Shown: positions 9,620-18,355 of the stretch, piece by piece
Numbering within the stretch: position 1 is the first letter of the stretch
How the letters are laid out: each line of letters begins with the position of its first letter
NCBI GenBank assembly: GCA_000981645.1
Contig: LAQC01000002.1
Location: 10,384 to 56,026 of the forward strand
Source of the DNA: Cryomorphaceae bacterium ASP10-05a
GTDB lineage: Bacteria > Bacteroidota > Bacteroidia > Flavobacteriales_D > Sanyastnellaceae
Length of the DNA: 45,643 nucleotides
Direction of reading: 5' to 3'
Position numbers and translations under genes: made by a program
The notes under the pieces: generated by a model
Database searches by the model: none
Told to the model about the DNA's origin: nothing
Seen by the model: only the letters and a program-made list of their open reading frames with translations

Positions 9620-11029
9620 TTAGTAATGACATTTAGAACATTCCCATCCTCCCAGCTCTTTCACTGTGATAACGTTGTCTTCTAAATATTTCTTTAAATC
9701 TCTTTTCCCTAAATCAGTCTCTATAAGCCTATCATGTATCTCTTGGTAATATCCATTCTCCGTATTCATTACTGATATACCCGCCTTATTATGACATTCT
9801 ATACACCAACCCATGGTGAGCACATCTTTTTCTAGAGAAATGATACTCACATCCTCCTCGGCCAACTTCATGATCTCTTCTGAAGTGGCTACTTTACCTA
9901 GCATGTAATCCTGATCAACTGGACCATGGCACTGCTGACAAGCTAACCCGGCAACATTTACATGCTGCGAGTGATTGAAGTAAACATGATCAGGAAGATT
10001 ATGCACCTTATTCCATGTTATTGGTTGCTGATCATAATCCGCGATGTATGCTCCAGCTTCTGGATCAAAGCCTACATAATCATATATTTTCTGAATCTCA
10101 GCAGTCATTTCATCATTATGCCCTTTCTTCACCCCTTTGTGGCAGTTCATACACAGCATTGGCTCAGGAAGACCTGCATGCTTCGACTTACTGGCTGAAT
10201 TGTGACAATACTCACAGTTTATTCCATTCTTTCCTGCATGCAACTTATGATTAAAAGCAATAGGTTGATCAGGCATATGGCCTTCCATAATATTGATAGC
10301 CATCCCTAAATTGTACCCCCAAGGAATAAGGAAGAATATTACGATAACAAAAGTAAGAATAGAAGCAAACGCTTTATTATCCCACAACCAGCTCTTAACT
10401 CTATCACCGTATGATGTGTGAACTATGCCGTCTCCAGTTTCCCTTTCTTGGATACTTGACCCAATGGCCCTGCCAGCACCGGAAGCCGCTACAGCTATAA
10501 TAGCAAAAATAACGGCTAGTATTAAATACCAGAAAACAGGATTGTCTTCGCCTGCCTCTTCTGCTTTGGCATTATACCAATCTTTCTCCCCTACAGAACT
10601 TAAAGCAACTGGAGGCACGTATTCCGAAACATAAGTTAGGACATTATTAATATCCTCATCGTTTACGGCTTGATTTTGCATCCACCCAAACTGAGGCGTC
10701 CACTTGTTGGCCATACCAACCACATAAGCATCTCCAGTAGCGAAAGCTTTCTTGGGATTTTTTATCCAAGTATTGATGAGTTCATCTTTCCCTTCCCACC
10801 TTAAAGAAACCCCTTTCAACGAAGGAGCCGCTAGAACACTTCCATCTAAGGAGTGACAAGTGGCACAGTTATTATTGAAAACAGATTCTCCTGCATCGTA
10901 ATCTCCACCTTCGTGGATAGTAGCAAACGTCTGTAAACTCAGGAATACTATAGCAAAAAAACTAAGCAATTTATAGCTTTTACTACGTTGGTTCTGCACT
11001 TTAGGCAGTGGGTTATTTCCGCTCTTCAT
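9620..11029 (-). CDS. actA: Alternative Complex III subunit ActA, multihaem cytochrome c (six CXXCH motifs)
   Basis: Membrane-anchored multihaem cytochrome c that passes electrons from the ActB iron-sulfur chain to the oxidase. It has 469 residues. A hydrophobic N-terminus (residues 18-37, LLSFFAIVFLSLQTFA) looks like a signal peptide. Haem motifs start at Cys55 (CATCH), Cys272 (CEYCH), Cys293 (CMNCH), Cys364 (CQQCH), Cys409 (CIECH) and Cys464 (CSKCH). The last five form the usual pentahaem module; Cys55 lies in an N-terminal cytochrome c domain ahead of two hydrophobic segments near residues 166-186 and 220-240. It is the first gene of the operon, and a TAAATTTG -7 element lies about 30 bases upstream of the ATG. 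Confidence 0.94.
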   Translation of the reverse strand: MKSGNNPLPKVQNQRSKSYKLLSFFAIVFLSLQTFATIHEGGDYDAGESVFNNNCATCHSLDGSVLAAPSLKGVSLRWEGKDELINTWIKNPKKAFATGDAYVVGMANKWTPQFGWMQNQAVNDEDINNVLTYVSEYVPPVALSSVGEKDWYNAKAEEAGEDNPVFWYLILAVIFAIIAVAASGAGRAIGSSIQERETGDGIVHTSYGDRVKSWLWDNKAFASILTFVIVIFFLIPWGYNLGMAINIMEGHMPDQPIAFNHKLHAGKNGINCEYCHNSASKSKHAGLPEPMLCMNCHKGVKKGHNDEMTAEIQKIYDYVGFDPEAGAYIADYDQQPITWNKVHNLPDHVYFNHSQHVNVAGLACQQCHGPVDQDYMLGKVATSEEIMKLAEEDVSIISLEKDVLTMGWCIECHNKAGISVMNTENGYYQEIHDRLIETDLGKRDLKKYLEDNVITVKELGGWECSKCHY

Positions 11030-11056
11030 TGTCTAAATCGGGTCGAAATTCGAGGG

Positions 11057-11064
11057 CAAATTTA
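11057..11064 (-). promoter_or_regulatory. -7 promoter element of the act-cox operon
   Basis: The minus strand reads TAAATTTG here, an exact match to the Bacteroidota -7 consensus TAnnTTTG. The initiation site would fall near 11050, giving a leader of about 20 bases before the actA ATG. No TTG -33 element is visible at the expected distance, so an activator may be needed. Two TGTGA half-sites in direct repeat lie just upstream (11085-11100). Confidence 0.55.
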
Positions 11065-11109
11065 ACTGATTTATCCCCTAGGAATGTCACATTTCACAGT
11101 CAAAAACAT

Positions 11110-11130
11110 TATTTAGAATCCTTCTAAATA
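11110..11130. promoter_or_regulatory. 21-bp inverted repeat between actA and the SPOR gene (putative operator)
   Basis: Perfect 9-base arms, TATTTAGAA and TTCTAAATA, flank a 3-base spacer TCC. The dyad lies about 60 bases upstream of the inferred act operon start and about 130 bases upstream of the divergent SPOR gene. Its TTAGAAT-like half resembles Fur/PerR-family boxes, but no regulator is encoded next to it. It is a strong candidate protein-binding site; the partner is inferred only. Confidence 0.5.
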
Positions 11131-11246
11131 GCACCTCGCATTAGCAAACATCAAATGTGCAGAACACAACATCACAGTCTTTAGCACAGTTATTGATTTC
11201 ATACAGCTGAGCAAATCAGAAGCTCGAGCACTAATGAAGTTCAAAC

Positions 11247-11254
11247 TATATTTG
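11247..11254 (+). promoter_or_regulatory. -7 promoter element of the SPOR-domain gene
   Basis: TATATTTG matches TAnnTTTG exactly and ends only four bases before the ATG at 11259. If used with normal spacing, transcription would start at or within one or two bases of the start codon, giving a leaderless message. No TTG -33 element is seen. Confidence 0.45.
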
Positions 11255-11258
11255 CACC

Positions 11259-11825
11259 ATGAATAATTTCACCCTTTCTGCCTTATCTGTTGTTTTAGTT
11301 CTAATTTCTTCTCAAGGGATTGCCCAGGAAGATAGAAGTTTTTGGCAAAAGCTGTTTGGTGAGCAGTTTGAACAAGTGGATGCAGAGGACCCTAAGAACT
11401 CTCAAGATTCGTTAGCCCTTCTTTTGAATAACCATTTAGGTGAAGGCTCTAACACCGTAAAAAACCCATCAAGGAACAAGAACATTCAATCTGCAGATAG
11501 CGCTGTTAAACCTGCGGTAAAAGGCATAGGATCTTTAACTATTGTGGCCGACAAAAACATCATCGACTGGCTAGATAGCGCAAAAGTAGCGGACCTAATA
11601 GGATTTAGAATCCAAGTGTTTATGGGAGATTTAACCGAGGCTCGGTCTATTAAATCACTCCTGCTCAACTCAGGTGAAAGAGCCACTCTAGAATATAATT
11701 CTTCAGATTACTACGTAAGAATAGGCGATTTCAGAAACTACATCTCTGCTGAGAAAAAACTAAGCACTCTTCAGGAGTTATATCCCAGTGCTTATGTAGT
11801 TAAAGACAAAATTAAATTAGATTGA
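11259..11825 (+). CDS. Secreted SPOR-domain protein
   Basis: Protein of 188 residues with an N-terminal signal peptide (MNNFTLSALSVVLVLISSQG, cleaved near IAQ). A low-complexity linker precedes a C-terminal domain from about residue 110 to 186 with the SPOR pattern: GFRIQVFMGDLTEARS, then YYVRIGDFRNYISAEKKL, ending in YPSAYVVKDKI. SPOR domains bind denuded peptidoglycan, often at the division septum, so a periplasmic cell-wall role is likely. Many Flavobacteriales carry similar short secreted SPOR proteins of unknown exact function. It is transcribed divergently from actA and convergently with infB, with 18 bases between the stop codons. No operon partner is visible. Confidence 0.8.
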   Translation: MNNFTLSALSVVLVLISSQGIAQEDRSFWQKLFGEQFEQVDAEDPKNSQDSLALLLNNHLGEGSNTVKNPSRNKNIQSADSAVKPAVKGIGSLTIVADKNIIDWLDSAKVADLIGFRIQVFMGDLTEARSIKSLLLNSGERATLEYNSSDYYVRIGDFRNYISAEKKLSTLQELYPSAYVVKDKIKLD

Positions 11826-11843
11826 CGGATTTAACAGTTAAGT

Positions 11844-14765
11844 CTAACTACTTAATGTTCTTTTTACTTCTACTTCTTCGAACGCCTCTATGTGATCACC
11901 AGCTTTAATATCATTATAGTTGGCTACATTTAATCCGCATTCATACCCTTTCGTTACTTCTTTCACATCATCCTTAAATCTCTTTAAGGATCCTAATGTT
12001 CCAGTATAAACAACTATTCCGTCTCTAATTACTCTGATAGTGCTATTTCTAGCAATCTTACCTTCGAGCATGAAACAACCTGCTATAGTTCCTACTTTAG
12101 ATATTTTAAATGCTTCTCTTATCTCTGCTGTTCCTAGAACTTTTTCTTCAATTCTAGCAGACAATAAGCCCTCCATAGATTCTTTTACTTCATCTATAGC
12201 GGCATAAATTACAGAGTATGACTTGATTTGGATTTCTTCTTGTTCAGCAAGTTTTCTTGCAGAAGCAGAAGGTCTCACTTGGAATGCTATGATAATAGCG
12301 TCTGAAGCTGATGCTAACAACACATCTGATTCTGACACCTGCCCTACCGCTTTATGAATCACGTTCACTTGTATTTCATCAGTAGAAAGTTTTAATAGCG
12401 AATCTGTTAACGCTTCTACAGAACCATCAACATCTCCTTTAACTATTAAGTTTAATTCTTTAAAGTCACCAACAGCTATTCTTCTACCAATCTCTTCCAT
12501 GGTAAGGTGCTTCTGTGACCTTACTCCTTGTTCACGCTGAAGCTGCTGACGTTTATTGGCTACTTCTCTAGCTTCTTTTTCATCTTCGAATACGTAGAAC
12601 TTATCTCCTGCATTAGGTGCTCCACTGAATCCAAGAACAGACGCTGGCATAGCCGGGCCTACTTCTTCAATTTTATTGCCACGCTCATTCTGAATAGCTT
12701 TTACTTTTCCTGAATGTTGACCAGCAAGTATAGCATCACCTATTCTTAATGTCCCGCCTTCTACAAGGATAGTAGTCACATAACCTCTACCAATATCTAA
12801 AGAGGATTCGACTACTGTACCAATGGCTCTCTTCTTAGGATTGGCTTTTAAATCAAGAAGCTCAGCTTCCAATAAAACCTTTTCTAGAAGCTCATTTACA
12901 TTCGTACCTACTTTAGCAGAGATATCCATACTTTGGTATTTACCTCCCCACTCTTCTACTACTATATTCATGGCAGTAAGCTCTTCCTTAATTCTATCCG
13001 GGTTAGAGTTAGGTCTATCTATCTTATTTATAGCAAATATCATAGGTATCCCTGCCGCTTGGGCATGGTTTATAGCTTCTTTAGTCTGAGGCATCACTGC
13101 GTCATCCGCGGCTACTACGATAATAGCTAAATCTGTAACTTGAGCACCTCTGGCTCTCATTGCAGTAAAAGCCTCATGACCTGGCGTGTCTAAGAACGTA
13201 ATGTTCTTCCCATTGTCAAGCTCTACATTATAAGCTCCGATATGCTGTGTGATTCCTCCAGCTTCTCCTGCTATTACGTTTTCTTTTCTTATATAATCTA
13301 ACAGAGATGTTTTTCCATGATCTACATGACCCATTACTGTAACCACTGGTGGTCTAGAAAGTAAGTCATCAGCCGAGTCTTCCTCTAAAGCTATAGAATC
13401 CTGTACATCTGCACTTACGAACTCTACACTATATCCAAACTCTTCAGCTATTATCTGAATAGTTTCGGCATCTAGTCTCTGGTTGATAGAAACAAAAATA
13501 CCTAATGTCATACACGCTGATATAATATCAGTAGGTGTCTTGGCCATCATATTGGCCAATTCCGATACGGTAACAAATTCCGTTAGCTTAAGAATCGACT
13601 TGTCTTCTTCTGCCTTTATTAATTCATCTTCCGTTTTTTGAGCTACAGCGTCTCTCTTAGCTCTTCTTAGTTTTGCTCCTTTATTTTTACCTTTTCCGCT
13701 AAGACGAGCCATAGTTTCCTTTAGCTGTCTTTGTATAGCCTCTTGCGAAACTTCTCCTTTTTGATTGGTCTCAGGCTTTTTCTTGGCAAACTTGTTAACT
13801 CCACCAGTTTGATTAGCACCTCTCGTATTTGGGCCTCTCGTATTTGGGCCCCTGGTGTTTGCTCCTGAATTACCCGCGCCTGTATTTGGACCGCCAGTTT
13901 TAATGGTTTTATCAATATTAACTTTAACTCTTTTTCTCTTTCTTTTTCTCTTTTCAGCTTCCCCGGAAGGCTTTTTCTCTACAGGCAATATGATTTTACC
14001 CATAACCTTAGTCCCTCTCAACTTTACAACTTCAGCCTTTATGGTCTCTGGCTCAGTAGGAGTAGTAGGTTTCTTTACTACTTCTGGCTTCTTTAACTCA
14101 ACTTTTGGTGCCACAAGTGTTGGCTTAACAGTCTTCACCTGCTCCACGGGCTTAGCTGGCTTTACTTGTTTCTTAGTTGGCTTAGGCTCCAAGTCTATTT
14201 TATCAAGAACTTTAAGGCCTTTAAAAACCGGCTTTTCAGCAGCGAAGACTTCAGGCGCTTCTTTTTCTTCTGGCTCTATTGTTTTCTCGACTACTACTTC
14301 CTTCACAACCTCTACTGTAGGCTCTGCTTTAACTTCCTCGACAGGAGCTGGTGTTTCCACTTCAGGGGTCTCTACTTTAGGGGTTTCGGCTACAGGAGCT
14401 TCCACTACTGGAGCTTCCTCTTTAGGAGCTGCCAATTTCACCTCTTCGACTACTGGCGCAGACTTAAGACTCTCAATATCTATTTTATCGGTTTCTGGCT
14501 TAGGAGCTTCTGACTGATTTGAATTTATAGAAATCGACTCCTTCTGCTCTCTAGTACGGTTAGAGATTTCAGAGGACTTTTCCTTCATTTCCTTATCAGC
14601 AGCAAATTCACCCATTAGCAAGCTATACATATCGGGATCTATCTTAGTGGTAGGTTTAGCTTCTACACTCACACCTTTTTCTTCTAAGAACTCCACGATA
14701 GTATTAATACTAACGTTAAAATCTCTAGCTACCTTGTTTAATCTAGCTGGTTTACTTATAGACAT
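11844..14765 (-). CDS. infB: Translation initiation factor IF-2
   Basis: GTPase that brings initiator tRNA to the ribosome. It has 973 residues. The N-terminal domain begins with an IF2_N fold ([20 protein letters not shown]). A long low-complexity linker follows (residues about 90-330), rich in Pro, Glu, Val and Lys, with a basic patch ([11 protein letters not shown]) and an NTRGP repeat. The G domain carries [17 protein letters not shown] and NKID motifs in order, and the C-terminal domains end at VKRTLSS. The linker is longer than in many phyla, but long linkers are common in Bacteroidota. It is the last gene of rimP-nusA-infB, 41 bases after nusA. A 220-codon antisense open frame over the linker is only a by-product of its biased composition. 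Confidence 0.98.
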   Translation of the reverse strand: MSISKPARLNKVARDFNVSINTIVEFLEEKGVSVEAKPTTKIDPDMYSLLMGEFAADKEMKEKSSEISNRTREQKESISINSNQSEAPKPETDKIDIESLKSAPVVEEVKLAAPKEEAPVVEAPVAETPKVETPEVETPAPVEEVKAEPTVEVVKEVVVEKTIEPEEKEAPEVFAAEKPVFKGLKVLDKIDLEPKPTKKQVKPAKPVEQVKTVKPTLVAPKVELKKPEVVKKPTTPTEPETIKAEVVKLRGTKVMGKIILPVEKKPSGEAEKRKRKRKRVKVNIDKTIKTGGPNTGAGNSGANTRGPNTRGPNTRGANQTGGVNKFAKKKPETNQKGEVSQEAIQRQLKETMARLSGKGKNKGAKLRRAKRDAVAQKTEDELIKAEEDKSILKLTEFVTVSELANMMAKTPTDIISACMTLGIFVSINQRLDAETIQIIAEEFGYSVEFVSADVQDSIALEEDSADDLLSRPPVVTVMGHVDHGKTSLLDYIRKENVIAGEAGGITQHIGAYNVELDNGKNITFLDTPGHEAFTAMRARGAQVTDLAIIVVAADDAVMPQTKEAINHAQAAGIPMIFAINKIDRPNSNPDRIKEELTAMNIVVEEWGGKYQSMDISAKVGTNVNELLEKVLLEAELLDLKANPKKRAIGTVVESSLDIGRGYVTTILVEGGTLRIGDAILAGQHSGKVKAIQNERGNKIEEVGPAMPASVLGFSGAPNAGDKFYVFEDEKEAREVANKRQQLQREQGVRSQKHLTMEEIGRRIAVGDFKELNLIVKGDVDGSVEALTDSLLKLSTDEIQVNVIHKAVGQVSESDVLLASASDAIIIAFQVRPSASARKLAEQEEIQIKSYSVIYAAIDEVKESMEGLLSARIEEKVLGTAEIREAFKISKVGTIAGCFMLEGKIARNSTIRVIRDGIVVYTGTLGSLKRFKDDVKEVTKGYECGLNVANYNDIKAGDHIEAFEEVEVKRTLSS
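13818..13862 (-). repeat. infB: Three 15-bp tandem repeats in the infB linker
   Basis: Near-identical 15-base units (GGCCTCTCGTATTTG on the plus strand, the third degenerate) encode NTRGP or NTRGA in tandem within the IF-2 linker. The unit length keeps the frame, so copy number could vary by slippage without breaking the protein. Confidence 0.75.
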
Positions 14766-14806
14766 ATATTAATTTTCTTAAACCTAAAACACTTCGAAAG
14801 TGGCTC

Positions 14807-16042
14807 TTACTCTAATTCCTCTCTTAATATTCTTATTACTTCTTTTACTGTTTCTTTTTCTAAATCAGTTCTTTTTTCCAACTGACCCTCATCTAACTCT
14901 AGTACGCTTCGAGCTGTATCACAACCGATGCTCTTCAACTCATCAATGATCCAACTGTCTATTTCATCTGCGAACTCTTCTAAATCAATATCATCGATTT
15001 CAGCCTCGTTCTCTCTATACACATCAAGCTCATAGCCAACTAAACGTCCTGCCAACTTGATGTTATGCCCCCCTTTACCTATAGCTAATGAAACTTGATC
15101 TGCTTTTAAAAAAACATCCGCTCTACCGTTTTCTTTATCTATGTTTATAGAAGAAACCTTAGCTGGGCTTAACGCTCGAGCTATCATTAGCTGCTCGTTA
15201 GACGTGTAATTAATTACATCTATGTTTTCATTCTTGAGCTCTCTGACTATAGAATGAATCCTAGCCCCTTTCATCCCTACACATGCTCCCACAGGGTCTA
15301 TTCTATCATCATAAGACTCCACAGCCACCTTAGCCCTATCTCCTGGAGATCTCACAATCTTTTTAATGGTGATTAAGCCATCAAAGACTTCTGGAACTTC
15401 TTGCTCAAATAATCTCTCTAAAAATTCAGGAGCACTTCTAGACAAGATAATCTGCGGATTATTATTTCTAATATCTACTTTAGCTACCACAGCCTTTACC
15501 GAATCTCCTTTTCTGAAGTAATCCGAAGGAATCTGCTCTGTTTTAGGGAGAATAAGCTCGTTGTCTTCATCATCTAAGATTAATATCTCCTTTTTCCAAA
15601 CTTGATACACCTCACCTGTTACAATCTCACCCACTCGCTCCTTGTACTTACTATAGATATGATCTTTTTCTAAGTCCATGATTTTACCCATTAGGGTTTG
15701 TCTCATAGAAAGCACGTTTCTTCTTCCAAAATCTTCGATCTGAATTTCCTCTGAAAACTCCTCTCCAACCTCAAAATCTGCCTCAACTTTTCTGGCTTCT
15801 ACTAAAGCAATTTCTAAATTATCATCCTCTATATCGTCATCCAAAAGAATGCTTCGGTTTCTCCAGATCTCTAAATCTCCCTTCTCCACATTTATAATGA
15901 AATCGAAATTTTCGTCTGTGCCGAACTCTTTTATTATCATACCTCTAAAAACATCCTCTAGGATACTCATCATCGTTTCTCTATCGATGTTTTTAAGTTC
16001 CTTAAACTCTGAAAATGATTCTATTAGATTTACACCATTCAT
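14807..16042 (-). CDS. nusA: Transcription termination/antitermination factor NusA
   Basis: RNA polymerase-associated factor that acts in pausing, termination and antitermination. It has 411 residues: an N-terminal polymerase-binding domain (residues about 1-125), an S1 domain (about 130-200, with IVTGEVYQVWKKEILILDD), and two KH domains (about 225-365, with GACVGMKGARIHSIVREL and AIGKGGHNIKLAGRLVG). A short acidic C-terminal helical part follows, and the acidic repeats of the E. coli protein are absent, as is usual outside Proteobacteria. The ATG is one base after the rimP stop, so translation is probably coupled. As a termination factor it may act on the hairpin in its own operon leader. 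Confidence 0.97.
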   Translation of the reverse strand: MNGVNLIESFSEFKELKNIDRETMMSILEDVFRGMIIKEFGTDENFDFIINVEKGDLEIWRNRSILLDDDIEDDNLEIALVEARKVEADFEVGEEFSEEIQIEDFGRRNVLSMRQTLMGKIMDLEKDHIYSKYKERVGEIVTGEVYQVWKKEILILDDEDNELILPKTEQIPSDYFRKGDSVKAVVAKVDIRNNNPQIILSRSAPEFLERLFEQEVPEVFDGLITIKKIVRSPGDRAKVAVESYDDRIDPVGACVGMKGARIHSIVRELKNENIDVINYTSNEQLMIARALSPAKVSSINIDKENGRADVFLKADQVSLAIGKGGHNIKLAGRLVGYELDVYRENEAEIDDIDLEEFADEIDSWIIDELKSIGCDTARSVLELDEGQLEKRTDLEKETVKEVIRILREELE

Positions 16043-16043
16043 T

Positions 16044-16517
16044 CTAATTCTTTTTAAATGATATTACTACTTTGGTTTCCTTTATATCTTCAAAACTAAA
16101 CAGGTATTCTTTATCTACCCAATGTTTACTTTTTCTTCCTTCTATTCTTTCCTTTACTTTATCTGTTAGCCTTACCCCTTCGTCAGTAACCTCCTCTAAC
16201 AATCCTTCTATTTTATCTCCCTCCTTAGGCTTAATCGTGACTCTTCTTCCTATGTTTTTCACATATTGCTTTTTGACAAGGAAAGGCTCCGTTAAACCTG
16301 GTGAACTCACGCTCAAAGAGAAATCGTCAGATTCTCTGTCCAAGTTGTGCTCGATCCCCCTACTCACCTTCATACAATCCACTATAGAGGCATCATTCTC
16401 GTTATCTATTAAAACTGTAATAACGTTTCCTGGCTTTATTTCACAGGAAATGAGGAATATAGAGGTCTCCTCAATGGCTTGAGATATTAAGTCTTCGATT
16501 TCTTTAACTGCTATCAT
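16044..16517 (-). CDS. rimP: Ribosome maturation factor RimP
   Basis: 30S subunit assembly factor of 157 residues. The N-terminal domain (MIAVKEIEDLISQAIEETSI) and the family segment around CMKVSRGIEHNLDRE, then SLSVSSPGLTEPF, are characteristic (LEVSSPGLDRPL in other species). The C-terminal Sm-like domain covers about residues 85-157. It opens the classical rimP-nusA-infB operon. Only nine bases separate its ATG from the U-tract of an intrinsic-terminator hairpin, so the hairpin must lie in its own leader unless the message is leaderless. Confidence 0.95.
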   Translation of the reverse strand: MIAVKEIEDLISQAIEETSIFLISCEIKPGNVITVLIDNENDASIVDCMKVSRGIEHNLDRESDDFSLSVSSPGLTEPFLVKKQYVKNIGRRVTIKPKEGDKIEGLLEEVTDEGVRLTDKVKERIEGRKSKHWVDKEYLFSFEDIKETKVVISFKKN

Positions 16518-16524
16518 CTGTTAA

Positions 16525-16553
16525 CAAAAAGGAGGGGTTTGAGCCCCTCCTTT
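16525..16553 (-). terminator. Intrinsic terminator / possible attenuator ahead of rimP
   Basis: Perfect 10-bp stem (AAAGGAGGGG at 16528-16537 with CCCCTCCTTT at 16544-16553), six-base loop, and on the minus strand a run of U from 16530 to 16526. It can end the upstream MORN-gene transcript, whose stop codon is 60 bases away. It also lies downstream of a TATATTTG -7 element and directly before rimP, so it could attenuate the rimP-nusA-infB operon. Read on the plus strand it also ends in a T-rich run. Confidence 0.8.
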
Positions 16554-16577
16554 CTTTTCTCGCTTTGTTTTCTTCTG

Positions 16578-16585
16578 CAAATATA
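16578..16585 (-). promoter_or_regulatory. -7 promoter element likely driving rimP-nusA-infB
   Basis: The minus strand reads TATATTTG, an exact TAnnTTTG match, between the MORN gene stop and the rimP leader hairpin. The expected start near 16571 gives a leader of about 54 bases that contains the whole hairpin. No clear TTG -33 element is seen. Confidence 0.5.
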
Positions 16586-16613
16586 ATGCTTTATTCAGAA
16601 TATAATTTGGTAA

Positions 16614-18224
16614 TTATAACTTCTTGCCATTTTGAACCTTAACTGTAGCGGCTTTTCCCGAACTGTAAATTATTTCTTGATCTATTTTGCCGCTTTTCTC
16701 GTTATACTTCACATATTTCCCGTCTTTCTTTCCGTCTTTATAGGACGCTCTTTCTAAGATCATTCCTCTTCTAGTGTAAGTAAGTGTTTCTCCATCAAGC
16801 TTGGCTCCCTTATACTCAGCTTGCCTCATCAAACCACCATTAGGAAAATAATAATCCCATTTACCATCAGGCAATCCACCTTTATAATAGCCCTGCTCCA
16901 TGGTTATACCTGATTCGTTAGCCTTCAAATAACTTCCATTTCTCACTCCTTCAGCAGAGAAGGTTACTTTTTCATGCAGCTTTCCATTTTCATGATAATA
17001 ATTCCACTCGCCTACTCTCAAGTTTCCTTTCCATTTTCCTTCATACTGTTTTACTCCACTTTCATACCAACCAATCCAAATACCGCTTAACTCTCCTGCA
17101 TTAAAGGAGCCTACGCTTGCTTTGTTGGTGTTTGAGTACCAACTCTCCCACTCCCCCTGCTCTAAGTCATTTTTAAAACTGCCACGTTGCAATGGCTGTC
17201 CATTCTCAAACCAGAACTCCCACTCTCCTTCTTTTTTATCTTCAAAGAAATTACCGCGTTTATAATCAGACCCGTCCTCATAGTAGTATTGCCACGCACC
17301 AGTCATTTTACCAGAATCATATTCCCCTTCATGATGAATTTTACCACTAGCGAACCAAAACTTCCAATCACCGTGCTGCAGGTTATCCAGAAAATCACCT
17401 TCCATATCCTTCACTTCTGCAGAAAGATACCAGCTCCATTTCCCCTCTTTGTTTCCTTCCGTATAGCTTCCTTTAACCACTTCCTCTCCTGCCGAATTAT
17501 ACTTCACATAAACACCGGTCTGTTCATCATTCTTCCATTCTATGTTTTCTTTGAGTTTTCCTGAAGGATAATAATAAGACCACTCCCCGATTTTCAAACT
17601 TTCTAAAAGCTCTCCTTTAACTACTAGAGTTCCTTCTGTATTGAACTTTTCGTAACCCCCCGTTTCGAGGCCATTTTCATAATCGACTTTCTCTAGGAAA
17701 TTTCCGGTTGGATGGTAAGACACGAATGAGCCAGTTCCATTTGAAACATTGAATTCGCTATGGCTAAGCGCATCATTGAATGTAATTAAGTAAATTCTGG
17801 AATCTTTAAACTCTTCCTCTAATCTAAGTTCTCCTGACTGATAGAAGTACTTCCACTTTCCGGATTTTCTATTATCTGCATAGTTTCCTTCAGACATTTT
17901 CTCGCCTCCCAAAAAATAGGAGTATGAAATACTATCAAGTTTACTGTTTTTGAAATGTTGTTCTACAGATAGGTTGCCATTTTCATGGTGTCTTTTGAAC
18001 TCCCCTTCGAGCTTACCCATAAAATAATTTATCTCTTCCTGAATATTCCCATTCTGGTAATACGTCTTCCAAAGCCCGTGTTCTATGCCTCTAACGTACT
18101 TGCCTTCTGCTCTTTTTATGGTTTCATCTGTATCGTAGTAATCTACATACACCTGTTCCTGACTTTTTAGAGAAGTAAGAGAAACACAGATTACCGTTAA
18201 AGAGAATATAAGCTTATTTATCAT
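16614..18224 (-). CDS. Secreted MORN-repeat protein (YwqK-like repeats)
   Basis: Protein of 536 residues with a signal peptide (MINKLIFSLTVICVSLTSLK) and then almost nothing but MORN-type repeats of about 22-24 residues. Typical units are GLWKTYYQNGNIQEEINY, GKWKYFYQSGELRLEEEF and GEWEFWFENGQPLQRGSF. I estimate about 20 units, forming a long beta-repeat rod. Bacteroidota have many such secreted proteins; database labels calling them YwqK-family antitoxins rest on repeat similarity alone and nothing here supports a toxin-antitoxin role. No C-terminal sorting domain is visible. Its terminator doubles as the rimP leader hairpin. Precise function unknown. Confidence 0.85.
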   Translation of the reverse strand: MINKLIFSLTVICVSLTSLKSQEQVYVDYYDTDETIKRAEGKYVRGIEHGLWKTYYQNGNIQEEINYFMGKLEGEFKRHHENGNLSVEQHFKNSKLDSISYSYFLGGEKMSEGNYADNRKSGKWKYFYQSGELRLEEEFKDSRIYLITFNDALSHSEFNVSNGTGSFVSYHPTGNFLEKVDYENGLETGGYEKFNTEGTLVVKGELLESLKIGEWSYYYPSGKLKENIEWKNDEQTGVYVKYNSAGEEVVKGSYTEGNKEGKWSWYLSAEVKDMEGDFLDNLQHGDWKFWFASGKIHHEGEYDSGKMTGAWQYYYEDGSDYKRGNFFEDKKEGEWEFWFENGQPLQRGSFKNDLEQGEWESWYSNTNKASVGSFNAGELSGIWIGWYESGVKQYEGKWKGNLRVGEWNYYHENGKLHEKVTFSAEGVRNGSYLKANESGITMEQGYYKGGLPDGKWDYYFPNGGLMRQAEYKGAKLDGETLTYTRRGMILERASYKDGKKDGKYVKYNEKSGKIDQEIIYSSGKAATVKVQNGKKL

Positions 18225-18355
18225 ACTGCTAATTTAAGGCATAGCTCTTACAGCCTCCTCTAAACCTAAATGAAAGTGCAGCTACTTTTTTAACAAATTA
18301 GTATGATACTCTATAAATCGACTCACTGGAAACTAAATTATTCAAGCGTTGACTT

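Noticed and set aside
13855-14517. 220-codon open frame on the plus strand opposite infB
   Set aside because: It lies antisense to the biased Pro/Glu/Val/Lys linker of IF-2; its Ser/Thr/Phe-rich translation is the mirror of that composition and has no family features.
16614-18224. Toxin-antitoxin system (YwqK-type antitoxin)
   Set aside because: The match is only to MORN-type repeats; the protein has a signal peptide and there is no toxin-like neighbour.
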